DNA of 64,000 nucleotides from G965215225 sp965215225 (GCA_965215225.1 OZ244039.1:1302001-1366000), one strand, 5' to 3'. Counted from the first letter of the stretch, positions 42,156-51,336 are shown. Translations and numbers: made by a program. The notes: generated by a model from the letters alone, not told the origin.

Positions 42156-43928
42156 ATGCTTTCTTTTATGTCTGAATTCGTATTTCGCGGCTACCTGTTT
42201 CTGATTAGTAAGGTGAAGGGACATCCTTTGTTAACTGTATTTGTGAGTATTTTATTCTTACTTGCTGTTTTTGCTATTATATATATAGCTGGTTACCTAG
42301 AAGGGAAAGGCTACGAGGATGGCAGAGAAGCTGCCTTTAGTAAGCAGGATTTGGATGGCGATGGGGTACTTAATAAACAAGACAAATGTCCTCAGAGTAA
42401 GAAAAATTCGAAAGGCCATCTTCCTGACGACTATGATAAGGATGGTTGTCATGATGAAGAAGATGACGATGACGATGGTGATGGGGTAAAGGATAATAAG
42501 TTCGATAGAGCTCTAGACCTATGTTCTCGTGGTAAGACAGGTTGGGAGAGCGAACGTTCTATCGATAAGGATGGGGATGGTTGCCATGATGCAGATGAGG
42601 ACATAGATGATGATGGAGATGGGTTGATAGAGATAGCTACGGCGAGGGAATTAGATGCAGTGCGCTATCAATTAGATGGCAAAGGACGTAAGTTTTCATG
42701 GGAAGAGGCGTTAAACACCACTGGGTGTGTAGGTGATGACGACATTATGTTCTGTAAAGGTTATGAACTGATTGCTAATATAAGTCTTGATAAGCCTGAG
42801 TATGATAATTGGCAACCATTGGGTGAGGATATAAGGCGTCGCCCTGGATGTCAAGGATATAGTTTTGATGCTATTTTTGAAGGCAATGATTTTATGATTA
42901 GTAATTTAAACATTAATCGTCCCAAGCAGGATTGTGTGGGTTTGTTTGGCTATATAGCTCCAAGGTCAGAGATTCGCAATCTTAGGCTTAGCGCCAAGAC
43001 AGTGATAGGTCGGAGTAGGGTAGGAGCTCTGGTGGGGAGCGGTGTCTCGGCTCGGATTGTTTCTTCTTCGGTTATGGTGGATGAGGTTCGTGGGGACAGT
43101 AGAGTAGGCGGTCTGGTGGGAAATGGTGAATCGGCTCAGATTTATTCTTCTTCGGTTGTGGCGGATGTTGTGGAGGATCGAGGGAACGAGAATGATCCTT
43201 ATTCTAAAGTATCTGAAGTAGGCGGTCTGGTGGGGTGGGGTAATAGGATCAAAATTTATTCTTCTTGGGTTGTAGCGGATCGAGTGACCGGAACTGGTAA
43301 ACATGTAGGAGGTCTAATGGGACATGGTAAATGGGCTCATATTTATTCTTCTTCGGTCGTGGTGAAGGAGGTCAAAGGGGAGAGAGGTAGAGTAGGTGGT
43401 CTGGTGGGATATTTTCAGCATGGTAGGGTTGCTTATTCTTATGTAGTTTCACCTAGTAATGCTCATATGTTGGTGGATAATGATAAAAAGGCTGATGGGG
43501 AACATGCTGATTCTTATTGGGACAGTAGTATTAGCGGAAGAAGTAAAGATTTTCGTAGAAGAGGTAGAAAGGATAAAGGTTATGATGGTGAACCTATGAC
43601 TAGTGAAAAACTTCACAATCCAGTAGGCTATACAACGCCTTATAAGAATTGGAAAGATGATACAGTTAGATTTACTGGTAAAGTTCCTAATGCAGAGGAT
43701 GTTGACGGGCTACTGGCTGTTTGGTGTGATGAGAATGGTAATGGGAAGATTGACCAAAAGGAAAGCGATGAAAAAGAAGGCATTCGCGTTTGGAATTTCG
43801 GGAATTCAAGTGAGTATCCCGCCATTAACTGCACTCCCATCAAGCCAGACGAATGGCGTAGCTTGTGGTCTGTGGAGAATGGCAAATTTAAACTACACAA
43901 GGACCGTTGGAAAAAATTGTTTCCCTAA
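42156..43928 (+). CDS. Membrane-anchored GLUG-repeat protein with TSP3-like repeats
   Basis: A 590-residue protein. Instead of a lipobox signal it has a single long transmembrane segment (PLLTVFVSILFLLAVFAIIYIAGYL, given here as the span near residues 24-48), so it is likely held in the inner membrane with the rest outside. Asp-rich calcium-type repeats (DLDGDGVLNKQDKCP, DYDKDGCHDEEDDDDDGDG) follow, then about six GLUG units and the common C-terminal block (YWDSSISG, WCDENGNG, YPAINCTP, WRSLWSV). Compared with its paralogs it is richer in Lys/Arg, and it has no homopolymer. Confidence 0.75.
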   Translation: MLSFMSEFVFRGYLFLISKVKGHPLLTVFVSILFLLAVFAIIYIAGYLEGKGYEDGREAAFSKQDLDGDGVLNKQDKCPQSKKNSKGHLPDDYDKDGCHDEEDDDDDGDGVKDNKFDRALDLCSRGKTGWESERSIDKDGDGCHDADEDIDDDGDGLIEIATARELDAVRYQLDGKGRKFSWEEALNTTGCVGDDDIMFCKGYELIANISLDKPEYDNWQPLGEDIRRRPGCQGYSFDAIFEGNDFMISNLNINRPKQDCVGLFGYIAPRSEIRNLRLSAKTVIGRSRVGALVGSGVSARIVSSSVMVDEVRGDSRVGGLVGNGESAQIYSSSVVADVVEDRGNENDPYSKVSEVGGLVGWGNRIKIYSSWVVADRVTGTGKHVGGLMGHGKWAHIYSSSVVVKEVKGERGRVGGLVGYFQHGRVAYSYVVSPSNAHMLVDNDKKADGEHADSYWDSSISGRSKDFRRRGRKDKGYDGEPMTSEKLHNPVGYTTPYKNWKDDTVRFTGKVPNAEDVDGLLAVWCDENGNGKIDQKESDEKEGIRVWNFGNSSEYPAINCTPIKPDEWRSLWSVENGKFKLHKDRWKKLFP

Positions 43929-44548
43929 ACTGCCGACTGGCCTCAACTATACTTTCATTACTTAGCCGACTGGCTTTGACTAGCTTCTTAACTTCAACCG
44001 AAATGGCGGCGCTGATGGTTCTTGAATAGGAATGGCGGACTCCAATTAGGCCAACCCAATTAAGCGAGCTGCTTCTCGCTTCAAATGGATGACTAGCCGC
44101 TCTGCTTCAATAATTGTAGTGCTCCTTGTATTCGCTTGTGTTAGCTCTTTCTTGCTGAACATAACAATGGCTCTTTGAATGAGGATAGCGAGCCTAAGCG
44201 AGTTCATCTAAATCATCTGTCTTCCTCCTCAAACGGATGGGAGTTTGCTACATATCTCATATCTCTTAGAAAATTGAGTCTCAAGATGAAGGCATAACAA
44301 CAAGATAAGACCACAACAAATCGACTACTGAAGTTCAAGCTAGAATAAAATTTCCAAGCTAGCATAAAATTCCCAAGCTAGAATAAAGTTGTGGGGATTA
44401 GATACAAGCTAAGATGAGATTATAGGGATTACATACAAGAGTAAAAATAATAAAAAAAAGTTGTTTATTTTGCTATAATTAAAAAAGTTTAGTTACTAAA
44501 CTAAACTTACTTAAATATGCTATAAGAGAAAATTTAAGGAGATTCAGT
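43929..44548 (+). promoter_or_regulatory. Intergenic region with GLUG flank, repeats and operator of the ABC/dha operon
   Basis: No gene is seen. About 44060-44130 matches the 3' flank of the second GLUG gene. CAAGCTAGAATAAA-type repeats start at 44336, 44355 and 44374 (19-base period), then 44405 and 44436 (31-base period). A TATAAT at 44474-44479 is followed by a perfect palindrome GTTTAGTT-ACTA-AACTAAAC at 44487-44506, where transcription should begin. AAGGAG precedes the ATG at 44549. Confidence 0.55.
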
Positions 44549-45865
44549 ATGAAAATATTAAAAACTATCTTAATAGCAATGGTGATGACCTTTGCTATTT
44601 CGAATGTCGCTCGCGCTGCGGATGAGATTACTCTTTGCTGGGCGGCATGGGATCCGGCAAATGCTCTGAGAGAACTTTCTAAAGACTTCACCACTAAGAC
44701 TGGTATTGAAATGAAGTTTGAATTTGTTCCCTGGACCAACTTTGCCGATCGCTTCTTGAATGAGCTTAATTCGCGTGGCAAGCTCTGCGACCTGATGATT
44801 GGTGATAGCCAATGGATAGGTGGCGGCGCTACCTATGGACACTATGTGAAACTCAATGACTTCTTTAATAAAGAAGGCATTTCCATGGACGATTTCCTGC
44901 CCGCAACTGTATATGCTTATTCTACCTGGCCAAAAGGAAGCCCGAACTACTATGCTTTGCCTGCTATGGGTGATGCACTGGGTTGGGTTTATCGTAAGGA
45001 CTGGTTTTCTCGTCCTGAGATTCGCGCCGCATTTAGGAGTAGATATGGACGCGACCTAGCTGTTCCTGAAACCTGGGATGAACTCAAGCAGGTTGCTGAG
45101 TTCTTTCAAGGACGGGAGATTGATGGTAAGAAGGTCTATGGTGCTGCTATCTATACCGAACGTGGTTCAGAAGGTATCACTATGGGCGTTACCGCTGCTC
45201 TTTATTCATGGGGTTTTCAGTATCAAAATCCCAATAAGCCCTATGATATGAGAGGCTATGTCAACTCTAAGAATGCAGTTGAAGGACTGGAGTTCTACAA
45301 GTCTCTTTATGAGTGTTGCACTCCGCCAGGTCATGCCGATGCCTATATGGTAGCTAATCTGGATGCTTACAAGTCTGGTCAGGTTGCAATGCAGATGAAC
45401 TGGTTCGCTTTTTTCCCTGGTATAGACAAGGATGAAGTGGTTGGTGGTGGAAAGTCTGGTTTCTTTGTTAACCCGCGCCAGAAAGTAGCTGCCTCTACCT
45501 TAGGAGGTCAGGGAATTTCAGTAGTCAGCTATTCTGACAAGAAAGACCAAGCGCTTGAATATATCAAGTGGTTTGCAACCCCAGATGTTCAAGCAAAATG
45601 GTGGGCTCTTGGCGGTTATTCTTGTCATAATTCGGTTCTACAGGATCCGGGTTTTGCCGCTACGCAACCCTTTGCTGCCGACTTTCTGAAAGCCATGGGT
45701 GGAGTTCAGGATTTTTGGCAAGAACCTACCTATGCTGAACTATTACAGTCTATGCAGAAGCGAGTCCATGACTATGTTGTTGCCGATACAGGCACAGCAC
45801 AACAAGCCTTGGACAAACTGATAGAAGATTGGATAGTTGTATTTGAGGATGACGGTAAACTCTAA
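44549..45865 (+). CDS. Periplasmic solute-binding protein of a glycerol-type ABC importer
   Basis: A 438-residue family 1 extracellular solute-binding protein. The signal peptide ends near ARA at residue 23, and the mature part begins ADEITLCWAAWDPANALREL. Its cluster (binding protein, two MalFG-type permeases, a small membrane protein, two MalK-type ATPases) has the same gene content as the rhizobial glycerol importer GlpVPQUST. Linkage to a dihydroxyacetone kinase suggests glycerol, dihydroxyacetone or a related polyol. A strong terminator follows, so it can be expressed above the rest of the operon. Confidence 0.8.
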   Translation: MKILKTILIAMVMTFAISNVARAADEITLCWAAWDPANALRELSKDFTTKTGIEMKFEFVPWTNFADRFLNELNSRGKLCDLMIGDSQWIGGGATYGHYVKLNDFFNKEGISMDDFLPATVYAYSTWPKGSPNYYALPAMGDALGWVYRKDWFSRPEIRAAFRSRYGRDLAVPETWDELKQVAEFFQGREIDGKKVYGAAIYTERGSEGITMGVTAALYSWGFQYQNPNKPYDMRGYVNSKNAVEGLEFYKSLYECCTPPGHADAYMVANLDAYKSGQVAMQMNWFAFFPGIDKDEVVGGGKSGFFVNPRQKVAASTLGGQGISVVSYSDKKDQALEYIKWFATPDVQAKWWALGGYSCHNSVLQDPGFAATQPFAADFLKAMGGVQDFWQEPTYAELLQSMQKRVHDYVVADTGTAQQALDKLIEDWIVVFEDDGKL

Positions 45866-45880
45866 TCTCTAAACCTATTT

Positions 45881-45914
45881 GCTACCGGTCTGGCTCAGAC
45901 CGGTAGCATTTTTT
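45881..45914 (+). terminator. Intra-operon hairpin terminator/attenuator
   Basis: A 12-bp perfect stem (GCTACCGGTCTG / CAGACCGGTAGC) with a GCT loop is followed by ATTTTTTT. It ends only a few bases before the permease ATG at 45919, so its structure may also affect translation of that gene. Confidence 0.88.
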
Positions 45915-45918
45915 TATT

Positions 45919-46824
45919 ATGAGAAAGATCGGCTTCTTTTCTTCCGCTGGTGGGATTTCAGACCGCCTATTGGCTTGGGTTCTTATTTTTCCGACAGTTG
46001 CTTTGTTATTGGCTATTAATATCTTTCCTTTGTTATGGACTATCTACCTATCATTCACCAACTATCGTGCCAATCAACCTGGTCGTCCTATTCGTTGGAT
46101 TGGAACGCGCAATTATGAGCGCCTACTGGGTAGCGAAGACATATGGGGCTATTTACAAGCAACCGCGCACTTTGTTATTTGGACTATGGTGTTGCAAGTG
46201 CTAATTGGATTTTCTTTGGCGCTGCTAATCAATCGTCATTTTCGCGGCGCTGGTTTTTGGACTACGATAATTCTTATTCCTATGATGCTTTCCCCTGCGG
46301 TAGTGGGGACTTTTTGGACCTATCTTTATCAACCGCAGACTGGTATATTCAGCTATATCATTAACCTCTTTGCCGATCTAGGTCCTTTAGATATGATAGG
46401 CTCGGTTGCATTGGCTCCTTGGGCTATCATCATAGTAGATACCTGGATGTGGACTCCTTATATCATGCTGCTTTGTTTGGCGGGGTTGCGTTCTATTCCA
46501 GCCTATCTTTATGAGGCGGCCGAAATTGATAGGGCAAATGCATTGCAGAAATTTTGGTATATTACCCTACCGCGCGTACTTCCTTTTTTGATGTTAGCCG
46601 TTCTTTTTCGTGGTATTGAAAATTTTAAGATGTTTGATATGGTGGTTGAGGTCACTTCTGGAGGACCTGGGTCAACTACTGAGCTGGCATCTATTAATCT
46701 CAAACGCGAGGCATTTGAGAAATGGCGGACCGGCTATTCATCGGCATTTGCCGTCATTCTTTTCGTAACCGTTTTCGGTCTTAGTAATATTTATGTGAGG
46801 GCTCTCAATCGAGTAAAACAATGA
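45919..46824 (+). CDS. ABC importer permease (MalF-like)
   Basis: A 301-residue inner-membrane protein with six spans. The binding-protein-dependent transport signature is EAAEIDRANALQKFWYITLPRV near residue 205, where the EAA loop contacts the ATPase. It starts at ATG 45919 just after the terminator and overlaps the next permease gene by four bases (ATGA). Confidence 0.88.
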   Translation: MRKIGFFSSAGGISDRLLAWVLIFPTVALLLAINIFPLLWTIYLSFTNYRANQPGRPIRWIGTRNYERLLGSEDIWGYLQATAHFVIWTMVLQVLIGFSLALLINRHFRGAGFWTTIILIPMMLSPAVVGTFWTYLYQPQTGIFSYIINLFADLGPLDMIGSVALAPWAIIIVDTWMWTPYIMLLCLAGLRSIPAYLYEAAEIDRANALQKFWYITLPRVLPFLMLAVLFRGIENFKMFDMVVEVTSGGPGSTTELASINLKREAFEKWRTGYSSAFAVILFVTVFGLSNIYVRALNRVKQ

Positions 46825-47777
46825 AACAATATCGCACTAGTTCTTTTTCTGTAACCAGCTCTACCAGGTCTATGAAGGCAGTAGCCATGATTCTCGTGAT
46901 TACCTATGCTTTTATTGCCATGATACCTCTTAGCTGGATATTTCTTACTGGCTTTAAGTCGCCACCTGACTCCATTGCCTATCCACCTAAGGTTGTCTTT
47001 GAGCCTACCTTAGAAGGCTATGTGAATCTCTTTACCAGCCGTTCGCGCCAAACATCCGAATACATCGAAAGCCTTGGTCCTCCTAAGACCTGGTATGAAA
47101 AATTGGTGAGGAAACGCAATATGGTTATCACTGGCCGTTCTCGCTTTGCCGGCCGCTATATGAATTCAGTGATCATTGGATTTGGCTCCACTTTTCTTTC
47201 GGTTTTTCTTGGCACTTTGGCAGCCTATGGCTTTTCCCGTTTTCGGGTGCCGCTAAAAGACGATCTGTTGTTCTTTATTCTATCAACACGTATGATGCCG
47301 CCAGTGGCGGTTGCGATTCCCATTTATCTAATGTATCGCGAACTGGGCCTCTCTGATACCGCCTTGGGAATGATATTACTCTATACGGCAGTGAATGTCT
47401 CTCTTGCCGTTTGGCTGCTTAAGGGTTTTATTGATGAAATTCCACGCGAATATGAAGAGAGCGCGGTAGTGGATGGATATACCCGAATGCAGGCTTTCCT
47501 CAAAGTGGTGCTGCCTCAGATGCGCGCTGGCATTGCGGCGACGGCTATATTTTGTTTGATTTTCTCATGGAACGAATATGCATTCGCTCTTCTACTTACC
47601 AGTGGGAACGCTCAGACCGCGCCACCTTTTATTCCCATCATCATTGGCGAAGGGGGATTGGACTGGCCAGCAGTAGGGGCAGGAACCACTCTATTTCTCT
47701 TGCCTATAGTAGTTTTTACTGTGCTGCTCCGCAATCAGCTATTACGCGGGATTACCTTTGGGGCGGTGAGGCGATGA
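46821..47777 (+). CDS. ABC importer permease (MalG-like)
   Basis: A 318-residue inner-membrane protein with about six spans. The EAA loop is EESAVVDGYTRMQAFLKVVLPQMRAG. A periplasmic extension after the first span (residues about 45-100, with KSPPDSIAYPPKV and a charged RSRQTSEYIES region) is longer than in MalG and resembles polyol/glycerol permeases. It pairs with the preceding permease to form the channel. It overlaps the following small gene by four bases. Confidence 0.88.
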   Translation: MKQYRTSSFSVTSSTRSMKAVAMILVITYAFIAMIPLSWIFLTGFKSPPDSIAYPPKVVFEPTLEGYVNLFTSRSRQTSEYIESLGPPKTWYEKLVRKRNMVITGRSRFAGRYMNSVIIGFGSTFLSVFLGTLAAYGFSRFRVPLKDDLLFFILSTRMMPPVAVAIPIYLMYRELGLSDTALGMILLYTAVNVSLAVWLLKGFIDEIPREYEESAVVDGYTRMQAFLKVVLPQMRAGIAATAIFCLIFSWNEYAFALLLTSGNAQTAPPFIPIIIGEGGLDWPAVGAGTTLFLLPIVVFTVLLRNQLLRGITFGAVRR

Positions 47778-47959
47778 ATAGAAACCAGCTGAGGCGTTTT
47801 TTTAAGCGAGTCTATTGGGAGAACGCTGCCACTCTATTGATTACCCTTGGCATTTTTATGTTGATGCAACCATTTTCTCTTTTTCTCTTCGGCCAGTCAT
47901 TTAGTGTCATTCTAGTTGGCACCCTAGGCTATGTAGTGGTGAGTCATTTCCCCCAATAG
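47774..47959 (+). CDS. Small membrane protein of the ABC cluster (GlpU-like position)
   Basis: A 61-residue protein with a basic N-terminus (MNRNQLRRFFKRVYWE) and two hydrophobic segments. I take ATG 47774, which overlaps the upstream stop by four bases; the frame is open further upstream, but only in the shadow of the permease. In rhizobial glycerol importers a small unknown membrane protein, GlpU, lies next to the permease genes, and this gene has the same context. Homology to it cannot be shown by eye. It may assist permease assembly. Confidence 0.65.
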   Translation: MNRNQLRRFFKRVYWENAATLLITLGIFMLMQPFSLFLFGQSFSVILVGTLGYVVVSHFPQ

Positions 47960-47962
47960 CAG

Positions 47963-49057
47963 ATGGCAGAGATAGATATTAAAGGACTGGAAAAATCATT
48001 TGGTGATTTTCAAGCCGTGAAAGATTTTACGCTTAAGGTTCATAATGGCGAGTTCTTTGTCATCTTAGGTCCTTCTGGCTGTGGTAAGACGACTGCATTA
48101 AGGATGATAGCTGGCTTAGAGGCGCCGACTGAGGGACAGATACTACTTGATGGCAAAGAGATTACCTATCTGCGCGGTTCGCAGCGCGATATAGCCTTTG
48201 TTTTCCAATTCTTTGCTCTTTATCCTCATATGAATGTATGGCAGAATATTTCCTTTCCCCTCAGGGTGCAGAGACTGGCGCGTAAGGAAGTGAGAAGCCG
48301 CACTCTAGAGGTAGCAAAATTGCTTCAGCTGGAACACCTATTAAAAAGAAGGGTAGGGGGATTGTCAAGTGGTGATAAGCAGCGAGTGGCCTTGGGACGA
48401 GCTATAGTGAGGCGAGCCAAAGCCTTTTTGATGGATGAGCCTTTGGGTGCCTTAGATGCTGAGTTTCGTGAGGTGATGTGTAATGAGCTAAGGCTCTTGC
48501 ATAATCGCATTAATGCTACCACAATCTATGTTACTCATGACCAGATGGAGGCCATGGCCATGGGCGATAGGATATGTGTTATGGAGGAGGGGAATGTGGT
48601 TCAAGTGGGGAAACCGCTTGAGATCTATGCTCGCCCTAAAACTAAGTTTGTTGCCGGGTTTGTTGGCAGTCCAGCGATGAATTTTTTGCCAGCTGAACCA
48701 GCCCTTAAGACTGGCAGCACCAAAATTAAGGTAGGTGAGATATGGATTGATATACCACGCACCCAGGTATCACTGAATGCGTCTTCTTCCTTCTTGGGGG
48801 TTCGCCCGGAGGATCTGAGTCTTACCCATGCCGACAGCGGCCAGCTTAGAGGGGAAGTTTTTAGCACTGAATATGTAGGCGCCAAACAGCTTGTCAGTGT
48901 GGATACTTCCGTAGGGAGGTTAAATGTCTGGTCGTCTAATCGCGGTAATTTTAACTATAAGCAGAATGTTGGCATCAGGTTTAATTCAACCCGTCTTATT
49001 GTATTTAATGGCGATAACGGGCAGGCAGTGGCGAGTGATTTTATGGCTGGTTCCTAA
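47963..49057 (+). CDS. ABC importer ATPase 1 (MalK/UgpC-like)
   Basis: A 364-residue ATPase. Walker A is GPSGCGKTT, the Q-loop FVFQFFALYPHMNV, the signature LSSGDKQRV (a variant of LSGGQ), Walker B AFLMDEPLGALDAEFR and the switch histidine YVTHDQMEAM. A TOBE-type C-terminal domain (about residues 240-364) includes LGVRPEDLSL. The degenerate signature, SSGD, suggests that one ATP site of a heterodimer with the next protein is modified. Its stop overlaps the start of ATPase 2 by one base. Confidence 0.87.
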   Translation: MAEIDIKGLEKSFGDFQAVKDFTLKVHNGEFFVILGPSGCGKTTALRMIAGLEAPTEGQILLDGKEITYLRGSQRDIAFVFQFFALYPHMNVWQNISFPLRVQRLARKEVRSRTLEVAKLLQLEHLLKRRVGGLSSGDKQRVALGRAIVRRAKAFLMDEPLGALDAEFREVMCNELRLLHNRINATTIYVTHDQMEAMAMGDRICVMEEGNVVQVGKPLEIYARPKTKFVAGFVGSPAMNFLPAEPALKTGSTKIKVGEIWIDIPRTQVSLNASSSFLGVRPEDLSLTHADSGQLRGEVFSTEYVGAKQLVSVDTSVGRLNVWSSNRGNFNYKQNVGIRFNSTRLIVFNGDNGQAVASDFMAGS

Positions 49058-50064
49058 TGGCTGAGGTCCGCTTAGAGAAGGTTAGCAAGTCTTTTGGCGA
49101 TCTATGCGCGGTTGATCAGCTATCATTAACCATTCATAATAAAGAGTGTATTGTGCTGCTGGGTCCTACTGGGGCTGGCAAAACGACCACATTAAGGCTC
49201 ATTGCTGGCTTGGAGCAGCCACAGCAAGGGAAGGTCTTTATTGATGGTGAGGATGTCACCAGCCAGGCACCTGCCCAGCGTGATGTGGCTTTTGTGTTTC
49301 AGCAGTATTCGCTTTATCCTCACTATTCGGTTTATGATAATTTGGCATTTCCCTTAAGAGCGCCGGGACGAAGAGAGAAAGAGAGTGTCATTAAGGACAA
49401 GATAGAAGAGGTGACCCGGCTGCTTAATATTCAACATAAGCTAAAGAACAAGGTGACCGAATTATCAGGTGGCGAGATGCAGCGAGTATCTATAGGCAGG
49501 TCGTTAGTGAGATCGCCACGCATCTTCTTGATGGATGAACCTCTGTCGTCTCTTGATGCCAAGTTGCGCGAAGGTATGAGAACCGAGCTCAAGCGGATTC
49601 AACAGGATTTGGCAGCAACCATTCTCTATGTTACTCATGACCAGTTTGAAGCCATGACTCTTGCCGATAAGATAGGGGTGCTCAATCAGGGCAAGCTGGT
49701 GCAGCTAGGCACACCACAGGAGATCTATAGCAAACCCAATAGCATCTATGTGGCGCAGCGTCTTGGCAGTCCAAAGATTAATCTGCTCAATCAAGAACGG
49801 CTGAAATTCAATTCGGCGCCAGAAGGCACCCACACTCTCGGTGTTCGGCCAGAGGATGTTCTCCTCAATCAAGAGGATGGTATTGAGATGAAGGTGATGA
49901 TAGTGGAACATCGAGGAATGGATATGGTGGTGGTTCTTCAACTGGGAGATGAAACCATCATGTCATTGACTCATAGCAGCGGTGATATTAAACCAGAACA
50001 AGAAATGAGAGTTGCCTTTCGTCAAACGCTCTTCTTTAATGACCAGGGTGACTTGCTTAGCTAA
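49057..50064 (+). CDS. ABC importer ATPase 2 (MalK/UgpC-like)
   Basis: A 335-residue ATPase with Walker A GPTGAGKTT, Q-loop FVFQQYSLYPHYSV, canonical signature LSGGEMQRV, Walker B IFLMDEPLSSLDAKLR and YVTHDQFEAM, then a TOBE-type tail with LGVRPEDVLL. Having two different ATPase subunits is typical of glycerol-type importers and unlike most sugar importers, which use one ATPase as a homodimer. Confidence 0.88.
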   Translation: MAEVRLEKVSKSFGDLCAVDQLSLTIHNKECIVLLGPTGAGKTTTLRLIAGLEQPQQGKVFIDGEDVTSQAPAQRDVAFVFQQYSLYPHYSVYDNLAFPLRAPGRREKESVIKDKIEEVTRLLNIQHKLKNKVTELSGGEMQRVSIGRSLVRSPRIFLMDEPLSSLDAKLREGMRTELKRIQQDLAATILYVTHDQFEAMTLADKIGVLNQGKLVQLGTPQEIYSKPNSIYVAQRLGSPKINLLNQERLKFNSAPEGTHTLGVRPEDVLLNQEDGIEMKVMIVEHRGMDMVVVLQLGDETIMSLTHSSGDIKPEQEMRVAFRQTLFFNDQGDLLS

Positions 50065-50685
50065 ATGATGAAAGATATGAAGGAATTTTTATCGCGACTA
50101 GTTGATCTTATGGCAGCTACTATTGAGAAGCATAAGGACGAGCTCACTGAATTAGACCAGGCTATAGGAGATGGTGACCATGGCATTAATATGCAACGGG
50201 GCTTTAATGCTATCTTGGTGGAGAAAGATACTTTGGCAGAGAAGACCTTGGCTGGGGCATTGGAACAAGCAGGTAGGATTTTGGTGATGAAGGTTGGTGG
50301 GGCTTCTGGCCCCCTCTATGGGTCACTCTTTATGGCTATGGGGAAGAATGCTCCAGCAGATGAAGATATTAATGCTGAGACAATTGCCCAGATGGTCGGC
50401 GCTGGGGTGGAAGCAGTAAAGATGCGCGGCCGCTCCGATGAGAAACAAAAGACTATGTTGGATGTCTTAATACCTGCCTGGCGCCAGCTGACAAAAGAAG
50501 CGGACACTGATAAGATAAGGCAGTGTGCTGAATTAAGCCTGGCAAATACTCGCGCTATGAAAGCACTTAAGGGGAGGGCAGCCTTTTTAGGAGATAGATC
50601 TATCGGTCACTTGGATCCTGGGGCCAGATCTGCCAGCCTACTCATCCATGCTGTTTGTGATCTGGTTGATGATTATGGTAGCTAG
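50065..50685 (+). CDS. dhaL: Dihydroxyacetone kinase ADP-binding subunit
   Basis: A 206-residue all-helical subunit. The aspartate trio that holds Mg-ADP is in QAIGDGDHGINMQRG near residue 33, and the lipid-contact loop is KVGGASGPLYGSLF. In PTS-type systems its bound ADP is rephosphorylated by DhaM and passes phosphate to dihydroxyacetone on DhaK. It follows the second ATPase without a gap, and its end overlaps dhaM by 11 bases. Confidence 0.9.
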   Translation: MMKDMKEFLSRLVDLMAATIEKHKDELTELDQAIGDGDHGINMQRGFNAILVEKDTLAEKTLAGALEQAGRILVMKVGGASGPLYGSLFMAMGKNAPADEDINAETIAQMVGAGVEAVKMRGRSDEKQKTMLDVLIPAWRQLTKEADTDKIRQCAELSLANTRAMKALKGRAAFLGDRSIGHLDPGARSASLLIHAVCDLVDDYGS

Positions 50686-51058
50686 GGTTTCATTAGTAAT
50701 AGTTTCTCATTCGCTTGATGTGGCAAAGGGAACCTATGACATGGCAAAACAGATGGTTGGTGAGGAGGTTCAGATAGCCTATTGTGGTGGTGATACCCAA
50801 GGCGGTTTAGGGACCAGCTGCGAAGAGATTATGGCAAGGATAAAGTCTGTCTTCACTTCTCATGGAGTAGCTGTGCTAGTAGATCTTGGCGGCGCCGAGA
50901 CCAATAGTGAGATGGCGATTGAAATGCTGCCAACAGAAATGAAGGACAAGGTGGTTATATGCAATGCCCCATTGGTAGAGGGCGCGATCATGGCTGCCAC
51001 TGAGGCCTCATCTGGGGCAGAGCTGGAAGTGGTTCGCAAGACGGCGGAGGAATACTAG
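50675..51058 (+). CDS. dhaM: PTS-dependent dihydroxyacetone kinase phosphotransferase subunit
   Basis: A 127-residue EIIA-Man-type domain. ATG 50675 gives MVARVSLVIVSHSLDVAKG with the phosphorylated histidine at residue 12; the frame continues upstream only inside dhaL. Further blocks are YCGGDTQGGLGTS and AVLVDLGGAETNSEMAIEML. In E. coli DhaM is fused to HPr- and EI-like domains; here those are separate genes directly downstream. Confidence 0.88.
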   Translation: MVARVSLVIVSHSLDVAKGTYDMAKQMVGEEVQIAYCGGDTQGGLGTSCEEIMARIKSVFTSHGVAVLVDLGGAETNSEMAIEMLPTEMKDKVVICNAPLVEGAIMAATEASSGAELEVVRKTAEEY

Positions 51059-51336
51059 TGAATTCAGTTGATGCTGAAAAGTCGGCTGCTATCATGGACC
51101 CTGTGGGTCTCCATGCCCGTCCAGCCGTGAGGTTAACTCAGTTGGCGAAGAAATTTTCTGCCGAGATAGAGATTCGCCCAGAGAGTTCTGATAAATGGGT
51201 AAATGCTAAATCGGTCAGTAGGCTTATGCGCCTCAAGGCACGCCATAGGGAAAAACTCTATTTGCGTGCCAATGGCGAAGACGCTAAGGTTGCCGTGAAT
51301 TCCCTGGCTGGCTTTATTGCAAGCGGGTTCGAATGA
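51058..51336 (+). CDS. HPr phosphocarrier protein
   Basis: A 92-residue HPr-like protein with the active-site histidine at residue 19 in DPVGLHARPAVRLTQLA and a regulatory-site region KSVSRLMRLKA that departs from the standard KSIMG pattern. It carries phosphate from Enzyme I to DhaM. The GTG start at 51058 overlaps the dhaM stop by one base. Dedication to DhaM is inferred from the operon. Confidence 0.85.
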   Translation: MNSVDAEKSAAIMDPVGLHARPAVRLTQLAKKFSAEIEIRPESSDKWVNAKSVSRLMRLKARHREKLYLRANGEDAKVAVNSLAGFIASGFE

